The position numbers and the translations under genes are program-made. Positions 22,292 to 30,344 of a stretch of 64,000 nt of DNA are shown here, piece by piece. A model generated the notes under the pieces. That model had not been told where the DNA came from. It ran no database searches and saw nothing but the letters and a program-made list of their open reading frames with translations. The number at the start of each line of letters is the position of its first letter. Within the stretch, counting starts at the first letter, position 1. Source of the stretch: Streptomyces antnestii. Lineage in GTDB: Bacteria; Actinomycetota; Actinomycetes; Streptomycetales; Streptomycetaceae. The stretch lies in NCBI RefSeq assembly GCF_004005495.1, contig NZ_RZYA01000022.1, forward strand, positions 85,546-149,545. The letters run 5' to 3'.

Positions 22292-23530
22292 ATGAGCGCT
22301 GCTGCTACTCCCTCCTCCTCGCCCACCGAGCGCCGGGTCTCCGCCCGAGTCGGCGCGATCTCCGAGTCCGCGACCCTGGCCGTCGACGCCAAGGCCAAGG
22401 CCCTCAAGGCCGCCGGGCGTCCGGTCATCGGTTTCGGCGCGGGTGAGCCCGACTTCCCGACCCCGGACTACATCGTCGAAGCGGCCATCGAGGCCTGCAA
22501 GAACCCGAAGTACCACCGGTACACGCCCGCCGGCGGCCTGCCCGAGCTGAAGGCCGCGATCGCCGCGAAGACGCTGCGCGACTCGGGCTACGAGGTCGAC
22601 CCCTCGCAGGTCCTGGTGACCAACGGCGGCAAGCAGGCCATCTACGAGGCCTTCGCCGCGATCCTCGACCCGGGCGACGAGGTCATCGTCCCGGCGCCGT
22701 ACTGGACGACGTACCCCGAGTCGATCCGTCTCGCCGGTGGTGTCCCGGTCGAGGTCGTGGCCGACGAGACGACCGGCTACCGCGTGTCCGTGGAGCAGCT
22801 GGAGGCCGCGCGCACCGAGCGCACGAAGGTCGTCCTGTTCGTCTCGCCGTCGAACCCGACCGGCGCGGTGTACAGCGAGGCCGACGCCGAGGCGATCGGC
22901 CGCTGGGCCGTCGAGCACGGCCTGTGGGTGCTCACGGACGAGATCTACGAGCACCTGGTCTACGGGGACGCGAAGTTCACGTCCCTGCCGGCGCTCCTGC
23001 CCGAGCTGCGCGAGAAGTGCATCGTGGTGAACGGCGTCGCCAAGACGTACGCGATGACCGGCTGGCGCGTCGGGTGGATCGTCGGCCCGAAGGACGTCGT
23101 GAAGGCCGCGACCAACCTGCAGTCGCACGCCACGTCCAACGTGTCGAACGTCGCGCAGGTCGCCGCGCTCGCCGCCGTCTCGGGCGACCTGACGGCCGTC
23201 GCGAAGATGCGCGAGGCCTTCGACCGGCGCCGCAAGACCATGGTGCGCATGCTGAACGAGATCGACGGCATGTTCTGCCCCGAGCCGGAGGGCGCCTTCT
23301 ACGCGTACCCGTCGGTCAAGGAGCTCATCGGCAAGGAGATCCGCGGCAAGCGTCCGCAGAGCTCCGTCGAGCTGGCCGCGCTCATCCTGGAGGAGGCCGA
23401 GGTCGCGGTCGTCCCCGGTGAGGCCTTCGGCACGCCGGGCTACCTGCGCCTGTCGTACGCGCTGGGTGACGAGGACCTGGTCGAGGGTGTCTCGCGGATC
23501 CAGAAGCTGCTGGCGGAGGCGCGCGACTGA
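22292..23530 (+). CDS. aspC: aspartate aminotransferase (class I PLP aminotransferase)
   Basis: 412 residues from ATG at 22292 (MSAAATPSSSPTERRVSARV); a longer open frame upstream has no homology. Interconverts aspartate/2-oxoglutarate and oxaloacetate/glutamate, cytosolic. Fold-type I features: GAGEPDFPTPDYI, TNGGKQAIYEAF, PAPYWTTYPE, SPSNPTGAVY, the PLP lysine in GVAKTYAMTGWRVGW, and the C-terminal Arg in GYLRLSYA that binds substrate carboxylate. The TxxAMTGWR signature places it in the Igamma subgroup used by Gram-positives. Monocistronic by the following terminator. Confidence 0.92.
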   Translation: MSAAATPSSSPTERRVSARVGAISESATLAVDAKAKALKAAGRPVIGFGAGEPDFPTPDYIVEAAIEACKNPKYHRYTPAGGLPELKAAIAAKTLRDSGYEVDPSQVLVTNGGKQAIYEAFAAILDPGDEVIVPAPYWTTYPESIRLAGGVPVEVVADETTGYRVSVEQLEAARTERTKVVLFVSPSNPTGAVYSEADAEAIGRWAVEHGLWVLTDEIYEHLVYGDAKFTSLPALLPELREKCIVVNGVAKTYAMTGWRVGWIVGPKDVVKAATNLQSHATSNVSNVAQVAALAAVSGDLTAVAKMREAFDRRRKTMVRMLNEIDGMFCPEPEGAFYAYPSVKELIGKEIRGKRPQSSVELAALILEEAEVAVVPGEAFGTPGYLRLSYALGDEDLVEGVSRIQKLLAEARD

Positions 23531-23551
23531 CGCGCGCCGCACGCGTGAGGC

Positions 23552-23582
23552 GGGCCGCCCCCGGGTCATCCGGGGGCGGCCC
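23552..23582 (+). terminator. aspC terminator
   Basis: Perfect 13-bp stem GGGCCGCCCCCGG with GTCAT loop followed by GTTTCTT, 21 bp after the aspartate aminotransferase stop. Confidence 0.85.
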
Positions 23583-23658
23583 GTTTCTTCGTTCGGAGGG
23601 GGCCACGAACGAGGAAAGGCGCTTCCCGGGCGGTGGGTGTGTGCGGCAAGATCCTGGG

Positions 23659-24687
23659 ATGGAGCGAGTACCACGTGATGTACGGCAGCTGCCCAAGGCC
23701 CATCTGCATCTGCACTTCACCGGGTCGATGCGGCCCACGACCCTGCTCGAACTCGCCGACAAGTACGGGGTCAGGCTGCCCGACGCCCTGACCGGGGCCG
23801 AGCCGCCGAAGCTGCGGGCCACCGACGAGCGCGGCTGGTTCCGCTTCCAGCGGCTGTACGACGCGGCGCGGTCCTGTCTGCGCGAGCCCGAGGACATTCA
23901 GCGGCTCGTGCGGGAGGCGGCCCTCGAGGATCTCGCGGACGGGTCCGGGTGGCTGGAGATCCAGGTCGACCCGACGTCGTACGCGCCGCGGCTCGGGGGG
24001 CTGATTCCGGCCCTGGAGGTCATCCTGGACGCCGTCGAGACCGCATCGCGGGACACGGGTCTCGGCATGCGGCTGCTGGTGGCCGCGAACCGGATGAAGC
24101 ACCCGCTGGACGCCCGCACGCTGGCCCGCCTCGCCGTGCGCTACGCGGACCGGGGCATCGTCGGCTTCGGGCTCTCCAACGACGAACGGCGGGGCATGGC
24201 GCGGGACTTCGACCGGGCGTTCGCCATCGCCCGGGACGGCGGTCTCCTGGCCGCGCCGCACGGCGGCGAGCTGACCGGGCCGGCGTCCGTGCGTGACTGT
24301 CTGGACGACCTGGATGCCGCGCGGATCGGGCACGGGGTGCGGGCCGCCGAGGACCCGCGGCTGCTGCGGCGCCTCGCCGAGCGGGGAGTGACCTGCGAGG
24401 TGTGCCCCGCCTCCAATGTCGCGCTCGGCGTCTACGAGAAGCCCGAGGATGTACCCCTGCGCACTTTGTTCGAGGCCGGGGTGCCGATGGCGCTCGGCGC
24501 CGACGATCCGCTCCTGTTCGGCTCGCGCCTGGCCGCCCAGTACGAGATCGCCCGTCAGTACCACGACTTCGACGACACGGAGCTGGCCGAGCTCGCGCGC
24601 CAGTCGGTGCGGGGCTCCGCGGCGCCGCAGGACGTCAAGGCGAAGCTCCTGTCGGGGGTCGACGACTGGCTGGCCGATCCGGCCTGA
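23659..24687 (+). CDS. adenosine deaminase family protein
   Basis: 342 residues from ATG at 23659 (MERVPRDVRQLPKAHLHLHFTGSM). Zinc-dependent deaminase of adenosine or a related purine (to inosine), purine salvage. Metal and catalytic motifs: AHLHLHFTGS (HxH; most family members have LDGS here), AAPHGGELTGP (His and proton-donor Glu), RIGHGVRA and ADDPLLFGS (Asp pair). The F-T in place of L-D after HLH may widen substrate choice. Convergent with the TetR gene, 15 bp apart. An exact substrate (adenosine, adenine or an N6-modified form) cannot be assigned. Confidence 0.85.
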   Translation: MERVPRDVRQLPKAHLHLHFTGSMRPTTLLELADKYGVRLPDALTGAEPPKLRATDERGWFRFQRLYDAARSCLREPEDIQRLVREAALEDLADGSGWLEIQVDPTSYAPRLGGLIPALEVILDAVETASRDTGLGMRLLVAANRMKHPLDARTLARLAVRYADRGIVGFGLSNDERRGMARDFDRAFAIARDGGLLAAPHGGELTGPASVRDCLDDLDAARIGHGVRAAEDPRLLRRLAERGVTCEVCPASNVALGVYEKPEDVPLRTLFEAGVPMALGADDPLLFGSRLAAQYEIARQYHDFDDTELAELARQSVRGSAAPQDVKAKLLSGVDDWLADPA

Positions 24688-24702
24688 GGATTCGGCGTCG
24701 CT

Positions 24703-25299
24703 CTACGCGATGCCCGCGAGCAGGGTGCGGGTCAGGGATGCGGCGAACTCGTCCAGGGGCTGCGGGGGCTTGCGGTCGGGGGCCATGTCGTACGCGAAGG
24801 CGCGCTGGGCGCAGGCTCCGAGGAGGAGGGACGCGGCGGCGTACGTGTCGGCGTCGGGGCGGACGCGGCCCGCGCTCTGCTCGGACCTGAGGTAGGCGTC
24901 CAGGCCCTGGATCGGCCGGTGGGGGCCCGTGCCGAGCTCGCGCATCGCCTCCTCGTGGCGGCGCTTGAGCTGGGGTTCCGCGTACAGGGAGGCGGCCATC
25001 GGGAAGGTCTGCTCGTAGAAGAGGGCGGCCTCGCGGGCGATCTCCGTGAGGTTCTCCTCGACGGTCCGCGTGCCCGGCTCCCCGGTCAGCTCGGTCAGGA
25101 GCGGTCCGAGCTTGGGCAGCCGCTCGCTGAGAACGGTCACGAACAGCTCTTCCTTGTTCGCGAAGTACTTGTAGAGCGCCGCTTCCGAACAACCCGCCGC
25201 CTTGGCGATCTCCTTGGTGGTCGCGCGGGCAAGGCCGATGCTCAGCATGAGTTCATGGGCCGCGTCGACGATGCGGACCCGGGCCGGCTTCTGGTGCAT
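24703..25299 (-). CDS. TetR family transcriptional regulator
   Basis: 198 residues from ATG at 25299 (MHQKPARVRIVDAA), chosen because GGAG precedes it; a TTG start five codons earlier at 25314 has a poorer site. The N-terminal helix-turn-helix reads TTKEIAKAAGCSEAALYKYFANKEELF, a standard TetR recognition helix. The C-terminal ligand domain is all-helical. Divergent from an NAD(P)-binding oxidoreductase gene, with inverted repeats in the 87-bp gap, so it most likely represses both itself and that gene. The ligand is unknown. Confidence 0.9.
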   Translation of the reverse strand: MHQKPARVRIVDAAHELMLSIGLARATTKEIAKAAGCSEAALYKYFANKEELFVTVLSERLPKLGPLLTELTGEPGTRTVEENLTEIAREAALFYEQTFPMAASLYAEPQLKRRHEEAMRELGTGPHRPIQGLDAYLRSEQSAGRVRPDADTYAAASLLLGACAQRAFAYDMAPDRKPPQPLDEFAASLTRTLLAGIA

Positions 25300-25327
25300 G
25301 CGGGCTCCAACCAAGCTTGACGAGCAG

Positions 25328-25366
25328 GTGAGTATCCACTCACTCTAGAGGTGAGTGAACACTTAC
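25328..25366. promoter_or_regulatory. TetR operator: paired inverted repeats
   Basis: GTGAGTATCCACTCAC (25328-25343) and GTGAGTGAACACTTAC (25351-25366) are two 16-bp near-palindromes 23 bp apart centre to centre; the sequence between them (ACTCAC-TCTAGAG-GTGAGT) is palindromic too. They fill the divergent promoter region of the TetR regulator and the oxidoreductase and leave little doubt about the regulated pair. Confidence 0.65.
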
Positions 25367-25386
25367 CCACCCTAGGAGGGTGTGCC

Positions 25387-26019
25387 ATGAGGCTCACTGT
25401 TTTCGGAGCGACCGGTGGCATCGGGCAGGAGATCGTCCGACAGTCCCTGGCGGCGGGACACCAGGTCACGGCGGTGGTCCGGGATCCCGCGCGGTTCACG
25501 GTGACGGGTGCGAATCTCGACGTGTTCCGGGCGGACGTACGGGATCCGGAGGCCCTGCGCCCCGCGGTCGCCGGGCGCGACGCGGCCCTGTCGGGGCTCG
25601 GCGCCCGCCGGCGCGCCGACGCGGGCATCGCGGCCGAGCTGACCCGGTCGGTGCTGCGGGCGGTGGAGGCGGAGGGCGTACGGCGGCTGCTCGTCGTCAG
25701 CGCGGCGCCGGTCGGCCCCGAGCCGGAGAACTCACCGCTCCTCGACCGCGCCCTGCTCGGCGTCATCAACTCGCTGCTCAAGCCCGTCTACGACGATCTG
25801 CGGGCCATGGAGCGCGAGCTGGCGGGCAGCGCCACGGACTGGACGTCCGTGCGCCCGCCCAAGCTCACCGACAAGCCGGTCACCGGCACGTACCGGACCG
25901 TCGTCGGCGGGAATCCGCGCAGCGGCCGCAGCATCTCGCGGGCCGACGTGGCTCACGCGATGCTGGCGATGATCGACGACCCGGCGACGGTGAAGCAGGG
26001 CGTGGGGGTCGCGTACTAG
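25387..26019 (+). CDS. NAD(P)-binding SDR/NmrA-type oxidoreductase
   Basis: 210 residues from ATG at 25387, preceded by TAGGAGGGTGTGCC. Atypical short-chain dehydrogenase: the dinucleotide motif TVFGATGGIGQEIV is at the N terminus, followed by VTAVVRDPARF, a VSGLGARRR segment, and RRLLVVSAAPVG. No YxxxK catalytic pair is evident, as in NmrA/flavin-reductase-like members that sense or reduce small molecules. Under control of the divergent TetR protein by context. A quinone or aldehyde stress response is possible but not shown. Confidence 0.75.
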   Translation: MRLTVFGATGGIGQEIVRQSLAAGHQVTAVVRDPARFTVTGANLDVFRADVRDPEALRPAVAGRDAALSGLGARRRADAGIAAELTRSVLRAVEAEGVRRLLVVSAAPVGPEPENSPLLDRALLGVINSLLKPVYDDLRAMERELAGSATDWTSVRPPKLTDKPVTGTYRTVVGGNPRSGRSISRADVAHAMLAMIDDPATVKQGVGVAY

Positions 26020-26038
26020 CGGCCCTGCTTCGAAAAGC

Positions 26039-27094
26039 TCAGAGACTCACGCCCACCGTGACCGGCTCGTTGACCAGCGTCACGCCGAAGGCGTCGTGGA
26101 CGCCGGCCACGACCTCGCGGGCCAGGGCCAGGAGGTCGTCGGTGGTCGCCTCGCCGCGGTTGGTGAGGGCGAGCGTGTGCTTGGTGGAGATGCGGGCGGG
26201 CCCGGAGCCGTAGCCCTTGGTGAAGCCGGCCTTGTCGATGAGCCAGGCCGCGGAGGTCTTCGTCAGCCCCTCGCCCGCCGGGAACGCGGGGGCCTTCACG
26301 TCGGGACCGAGACGCTCGGCCACGCGCGCGTGGAAGGCGGAGGTCTCCGCGTCCGTGAGGATCGGGTTGGTGAAGAACGACCCGGCCGACCAGGTGTCGT
26401 GGTCCTCGGGGTCGAGCACCATTCCCTTGCCCGCGCGCAGCTTCAGGACGGTCTCTCGGGCGAGCGCGGCGGGGACCCGGTCGCCAGCCTCGACACCGAG
26501 GGTGCGGGCCGTCTCCGGGTACTTGACCGGGGCGCTCATGCCGCCCGCGTCCTCGAGCCCGAACCGCACGCGCAGCACCACGAAGCGGTCCGGGTCGGCC
26601 TTGAAACGGCTGTGCCGGTACGAGAAGGCGCACTCCTCGTTCGGAATCGTGACGGTCTCGCCGGTCTTCCGGTCGTAGGCGACCACCTCGGTGATCGTCG
26701 ACGAGACCTCCTGGCCGTACGCGCCCACGTTCTGGATCGGCGTGGCGCCGGCGGAGCCGGGGATTCCGGCCAGGCACTCGATGCCGGCGAGCCCGGCCTC
26801 GACGGTGCGGGCGACCGCGTCGGTCCATACCTCTCCGGCCGCGAGTTCGAGCCTCGTACCGTCGAGGGAGAAGCCCTTCGTGGCGATCCGCAGGGCCGTG
26901 CCCGCGAAGCCCTTGTCGCCGATGACCAGGTTGCTGCCACCGCCGACGATCAGCAGCGGCGTACCGGCCTCGTCGGCCTCACGGACGGCGGCGATCACCT
27001 CGTCGTCGGTCGTCGCCGTCAGCAGTCGCGTCGCGGGACCGCCGAGTCGGAAGGTGGTCAGGGGGGCGAGGGGGGCGTCGTGGAGTTCCTGCAC
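26039..27094 (-). CDS. murB: UDP-N-acetylmuramate dehydrogenase
   Basis: 351 residues from GTG (VQELHDAPLAPLTTFRLGG). Flavoenzyme that reduces UDP-GlcNAc-enolpyruvate to UDP-MurNAc in peptidoglycan synthesis. FAD-binding segment LLIVGGGSNLVIGD, conserved GIECLAGIPGSAGATPIQNVGAYGQE, the SYRHSRFK arginine and the catalytic serine in AGSFFTNPIL. Type I MurB with the Tyr-loop. Only 11 nt separate the start from the upstream terminator; TACTCT lies 7 nt before GTG, so a leaderless transcript is likely. Confidence 0.95.
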   Translation of the reverse strand: MQELHDAPLAPLTTFRLGGPATRLLTATTDDEVIAAVREADEAGTPLLIVGGGSNLVIGDKGFAGTALRIATKGFSLDGTRLELAAGEVWTDAVARTVEAGLAGIECLAGIPGSAGATPIQNVGAYGQEVSSTITEVVAYDRKTGETVTIPNEECAFSYRHSRFKADPDRFVVLRVRFGLEDAGGMSAPVKYPETARTLGVEAGDRVPAALARETVLKLRAGKGMVLDPEDHDTWSAGSFFTNPILTDAETSAFHARVAERLGPDVKAPAFPAGEGLTKTSAAWLIDKAGFTKGYGSGPARISTKHTLALTNRGEATTDDLLALAREVVAGVHDAFGVTLVNEPVTVGVSL

Positions 27095-27105
27095 GGGCTC
27101 AAGAG

Positions 27106-27148
27106 TACGAGAACGGCCCCGCCGGCAGTGGCGGGGCCGTTTCTCGTA
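27106..27148 (-). terminator. terminator after the MaoC genes
   Basis: TACGAGAACGGCCCCGCC pairs with GGCGGGGCCGTTTCTCGTA (one bulged base) between the second dehydratase gene and murB. Confidence 0.85.
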
Positions 27149-27163
27149 CGGCTGCGTGTGTGC

Positions 27164-27595
27164 CTACTGGGCGAGCTGCACCACGGCGCGCGACATCCCG
27201 AGGACCTTCTGGCCCGCGCTCATGGCGGTGAGGTCGACACGGACGCGGCCGTCGTCGAGCTTGGCGGCGACCTTGCCGCTGACCTCGATCTCGGCGCCCT
27301 TGTCGTCGTTCGGGACGATGACGGGCTTGGTGAAGCGCACCCCGTACTCCACGACGGCGGCGGGGTCGCCGACCCAGTCGGTCACGACGCGGATCGCCTC
27401 GGCCATGGTGAACATGCCGTGGGCGATGACGTCCGGGAGGCCGACCTCGACCGCGAACTTCTCGTTCCAGTGGATCGGGTTGAAGTCCCCGGAGGCGCCC
27501 GCGTACTGCACGAGCGTGGCCCGGGTCACGGGGAACGTCTGGGCCGGCAGCTCGGTGCCGATCTCCACGTCCGCGTACTGAATGGTCGTCGTCAT
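27164..27595 (-). CDS. MaoC-type dehydratase (HadB-like hotdog subunit)
   Basis: 143 residues from ATG at 27595 (a GTG at 27601 overlaps the previous stop but lies too close to the GAGGGGG site). Hydratase-2 fold with the signature YAGASGDFNPIHWNEKFA, where Asp and His are catalytic, and GMFTMAEAIRVVTDW. It is the catalytic partner of the upstream subunit. Such HadA-HadB pairs dehydrate 3-hydroxyacyl chains bound to ACP or CoA in fatty-acid-type synthesis. In this position (next to rpmG and murB) the pair is conserved in actinobacteria. Confidence 0.88.
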   Translation of the reverse strand: MTTTIQYADVEIGTELPAQTFPVTRATLVQYAGASGDFNPIHWNEKFAVEVGLPDVIAHGMFTMAEAIRVVTDWVGDPAAVVEYGVRFTKPVIVPNDDKGAEIEVSGKVAAKLDDGRVRVDLTAMSAGQKVLGMSRAVVQLAQ

Positions 27596-27597
27596 GG

Positions 27598-28050
27598 TCA
27601 CGCCCCCTCGGCCGCGCGCGACACGAGCTTGGTCCAGGCGGTCACGACGTGCTCGCCCGCCTCGTCGTGGACCTCGCCACGGATGTCCAGGATGTCGTTG
27701 CCCGCGAGGGACTTGATCGCCTCGATCGTCGAGGTGACGGTGAGCCGGTCGCCGGCGCGCACGGGGCGCGTGTAGGCGAACTTCTGGTCGCCGTGCACGA
27801 CGCGGCTGTAGTCGAGGCCCAGCTGCGGGTCCTCGATCACCTGGCCCGCGGCCTTGAATGTGATGGCGAACACAAAAGTCGGCGGGGCGATCACATCGGA
27901 GTGGCCGAGCGCCTTGGCCGCCTCCGGATCGACGTACGCGGGATTGGCGTCCCGCACGGCCTCCGCGAATTCACGGATCTTCTCCCGGCCGACCTCATAG
28001 GGGTCGGTGGGCGGGTAGGACCGTCCCACGAAGGACTGGTCGAGCGCCAT
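27598..28050 (-). CDS. MaoC N-terminal-domain dehydratase (HadA-like structural subunit)
   Basis: 150 residues from ATG at 28050 behind AGGAGGT. Hotdog-fold protein of the FAS1 dehydratase-region type: GRSYPPTDPYEVGREKIREFAEA, NPAYVDPEAAKALGHSDVIAPPTFVF, VVHGDQKFAYTRPVRAGDRL. Lacks the Asp-His catalytic pair of the downstream protein and supplies the substrate tunnel. Two bases separate its stop from the HadB-like start, consistent with an obligate heterodimer. Confidence 0.88.
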   Translation of the reverse strand: MALDQSFVGRSYPPTDPYEVGREKIREFAEAVRDANPAYVDPEAAKALGHSDVIAPPTFVFAITFKAAGQVIEDPQLGLDYSRVVHGDQKFAYTRPVRAGDRLTVTSTIEAIKSLAGNDILDIRGEVHDEAGEHVVTAWTKLVSRAAEGA

Positions 28051-28147
28051 GGACTCGGCACCTCCTGGATTTGCGCTGTTGCCGAACATTGCCGGACGTT
28101 GCCGGATGCTGCGGGATCTTACGGCGACTGGTCGAACGCGATAACGA

Positions 28148-28184
28148 CACGAGGCCGCCCCCCGGTAAAGGGGACGGCCTCGTG
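28148..28184 (-). terminator. rpmG terminator
   Basis: CACGAGGCCG pairs with CGGCCTCGTG and a GTCCCC/GGGG inner stem, 13 bp beyond the rpmG stop. Confidence 0.8.
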
Positions 28185-28196
28185 TACGAGCCTGAG

Positions 28197-28361
28197 TCAG
28201 CGCGTTTCGCGGTGCGCCGTGTGCTGGTTGCAGCGCGGGCAGTGCTTCTTCATCTCAAGACGGTCCGGGTCGTTGCGCCGGTTCTTCTTGGTGATGTAGT
28301 TCCGCTCCTTGCACTCCACGCAGGCCAGCGTGATCTTCGGGCGGACGTCGGTGGCAGCCAC
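28197..28361 (-). CDS. rpmG: 50S ribosomal protein L33
   Basis: 54 residues from GTG at 28361 (VAATDVRPKITLACVECK), behind CAAGGAG. Small E-site-proximal 50S protein. Has both Cys pairs (CVEC and CPRC), so it is the zinc-containing C+ form; streptomycetes usually also carry a zinc-free paralogue elsewhere under Zur control. Downstream of tRNA-Thr and tRNA-Met in the same direction. Confidence 0.96.
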   Translation of the reverse strand: MAATDVRPKITLACVECKERNYITKKNRRNDPDRLEMKKHCPRCNQHTAHRETR

Positions 28362-28407
28362 GTGAGTGCTCCTTGGACGGACGGATTGACGGATGAACGC
28401 ACAAATA

Positions 28408-28443
28408 GTAGCCGACCGGAGGACCGACCCCACAATCGGCTAC
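28408..28443 (-). terminator. hairpin between tRNA-Met and rpmG
   Basis: GTAGCCGA pairs with TCGGCTAC around a 20-nt loop, followed on the minus strand by TATTTGTG. Probable tRNA-operon terminator or processing stem. Confidence 0.5.
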
Positions 28444-28449
28444 TGTGTG

Positions 28450-28522
28450 TAGCGGTGACCGGACTTGAACCGGTGACACAGCGATTATGAGCCGCTTGCT
28501 CTACCGACTGAGCTACACCGCT
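28450..28522 (-). tRNA. tRNA-Met (CAT)
   Basis: 73-nt cloverleaf: AGCGGTG/CACCGCT acceptor stem, discriminator A, anticodon loop CTCATAA. A1:U72 pairing and the lack of three GC pairs before the anticodon loop mark it as elongator, not initiator. Confidence 0.95.
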
Positions 28523-28567
28523 TTGATGCGATGCCCCTCACCCTGAGGTGAGGGAACTTCACACCAG

Positions 28568-28640
28568 AGCCCCAATACGGAATCGAACCGTAGACCTTCT
28601 CCTTACCATGGAGACGCTCTACCGACTGAGCTATTGGGGC
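28568..28640 (-). tRNA. tRNA-Thr (GGT)
   Basis: 73-nt cloverleaf: GCCCCAA/TTGGGGC acceptor stem, discriminator T, anticodon loop ATGGTAA, T loop GTTCGATTC. 45 bp upstream of tRNA-Met, co-directional. Confidence 0.95.
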
Positions 28641-28931
28641 GAGCGATGAAGACATTACACGCTCGCCCGCCGATCGCCCAAATCCGTTTCCCGGCCGCCC
28701 TCCGCGGGCACAGCCGCACCCCTTCCGGAGCCGCAACAACCGCCTCCGCACGCCTCATCCGTACCGCGGCACGACAGCGGTACGACTATTGCGCTCCTCC
28801 TCGAAGCGGGCCTGCCGCAGCTCTAGGCTCGACCCGCGCTGCGTGATCTTGTACGCCCTGCCGGTCCCTCCTCTGCCCCGACGGGGAGGCCACCGCCCAC
28901 GCGGCCGCCGCCCCCGAGCACCAGGAGCGCG

Positions 28932-30191
28932 ATGCCCGACAGCCAGCCGCAGCACCCCCACTCCCCCGGCAACGACTCGACCGCCGAGAGCACCGCCCTC
29001 CTCCTGTGCGGAGCCCGGCTCACCGACGGCCGGACCGTGGACGTGCGGCTCGACGACGGGCGCATCGAGGCCGTCGGCACGGCCGGAAGCCTCACCACCC
29101 ACTCCGCGCGCGTGGACCTCGCCGGCTATCTGCTGCTCCCCGCCCCCGCCGAACCCCACGCCCACGGCGACACGACGCTGTCCGCGGAGACGGAGGGGCC
29201 GGTCTCGTACGACGGGCCCGACGTGCAGCGGCGGGCGACCGAGGCCGCCCTGCTGCAGCTCGGACACGGCGCCACGGCGCAGCGCGCGCACGTACGGATC
29301 GGGGACGTGCAGGGGCTCGGCCCGCTGGAGGCGGTGCTCCAGGCGCGGCGGTCGCTGCACGGCCTGACCGACCTGCGGACCGTCGCCATGCCCAGGCTGC
29401 TGACGGGCCTCGCCGGGGCCGACGGGCTCTCGATGCTGCGGGACGCGGTGAAGATGGGCGCCTGCGTGGTGGGTGGCTGCCCGGATCTCGACCCCGACCC
29501 GACGGGCTACGTGGAGGCGGTCCTGGAGGTCGCGGCGGAGCACGGCTGCCCGGTGGACCTGCACACGGACGGTCACGACCCGGCGCGGCTCGGGCGGATC
29601 GCGACGATGACGGGCGGGCTGCGGCCCGGCGTCACCATCGGGCCGTGCGGCGGGCTCGGGCGGCTGCCGCGCGAGGTCGCCGCCCGCACCGCCGATCAAC
29701 TGGCCGCCGCGGGCGTCACGGTGGTCTGCCTGCCGCAGGGCGGCTGCGCCGGGGTCGACGGCCGCGACACCGCCCCGGTACGGCTCCTGCGCGCGGCCGG
29801 GGTGCGGGTCGCGGCGGGCAGCGGGGCGCTGCGGGACGTGGCGAACCCGGTGGGGCGCGGCGACCCGCTGGAGGCCGCTTACCTGCTGGCCTCGCGCTAC
29901 GGGCTGCGCCCCGAGGACGCGTACGACTGTGTGAGCGGGGCGGCGCGGGCGGCGCTCGGGCTGCCGGAGGTGCGCGTGGAGGCGGGTTTCCCGGCGGAGC
30001 TGATCGCCGTACGGGGTGAACGGCTCGCGGGGGCGCTCTCGCTGGCGTACAGCCGGATCGTGGTGCACCGGGGGCGCGTGGTGGCGCGGACGAGTGCGGT
30101 GCGGGAGTACTGCGACTCCGCCGCGGCGCTCGATCTGCCCCGGCAGGGGCGGATGGCGAAGCCGGAGGGCGGGGGCAGCGAGCGGGCCTGA
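28932..30191 (+). CDS. amidohydrolase (cytosine deaminase-like)
   Basis: 419 residues from ATG behind AGGAG. The amidohydrolase barrel is framed by a small beta-sandwich: LLLCGARLTDGRTVDVRLDDGRIEAVG at the start and ELIAVRGERLAGALSLAYSRIVVHRGRVVAR at the end. Metal site AEPHAHGD (HxH), later VDLHTDGHD, AGVTVVCLPQGG and ASGSGALRDVANPVG (Asp replaced near here). The usual HxH metal ligands are present, but the later His ligands are weaker than in genuine cytosine deaminases, so activity is uncertain. The 290 bp before it show no gene. Confidence 0.7.
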   Translation: MPDSQPQHPHSPGNDSTAESTALLLCGARLTDGRTVDVRLDDGRIEAVGTAGSLTTHSARVDLAGYLLLPAPAEPHAHGDTTLSAETEGPVSYDGPDVQRRATEAALLQLGHGATAQRAHVRIGDVQGLGPLEAVLQARRSLHGLTDLRTVAMPRLLTGLAGADGLSMLRDAVKMGACVVGGCPDLDPDPTGYVEAVLEVAAEHGCPVDLHTDGHDPARLGRIATMTGGLRPGVTIGPCGGLGRLPREVAARTADQLAAAGVTVVCLPQGGCAGVDGRDTAPVRLLRAAGVRVAAGSGALRDVANPVGRGDPLEAAYLLASRYGLRPEDAYDCVSGAARAALGLPEVRVEAGFPAELIAVRGERLAGALSLAYSRIVVHRGRVVARTSAVREYCDSAAALDLPRQGRMAKPEGGGSERA

Positions 30192-30344
30192 GGGCGCGGG
30201 GCGGTGGGAGGAGCAAGGTGCCTTTACCCACTCATTATTGACGCTCCGTCATGTCGGGCTCCGGGGGGCGGGTGCGGGACAAGTCCGCGGGGCGCGGGGC
30301 TCGTCGCGCGGCGAACGGGGGCGGCCCGGCGTACGGTCGGAAGC

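Noticed and set aside
28641..28931. Gene between tRNA-Thr and the amidohydrolase
   Set aside because: Frames are short, Arg/Pro-rich and lack start signals; I see nothing coding.
30192..30344. Plus-strand extension of the SDR frame upstream of 30345
   Set aside because: Low-complexity, lacks a ribosome binding site, and Rossmann motif begins at the ATG at 30345.
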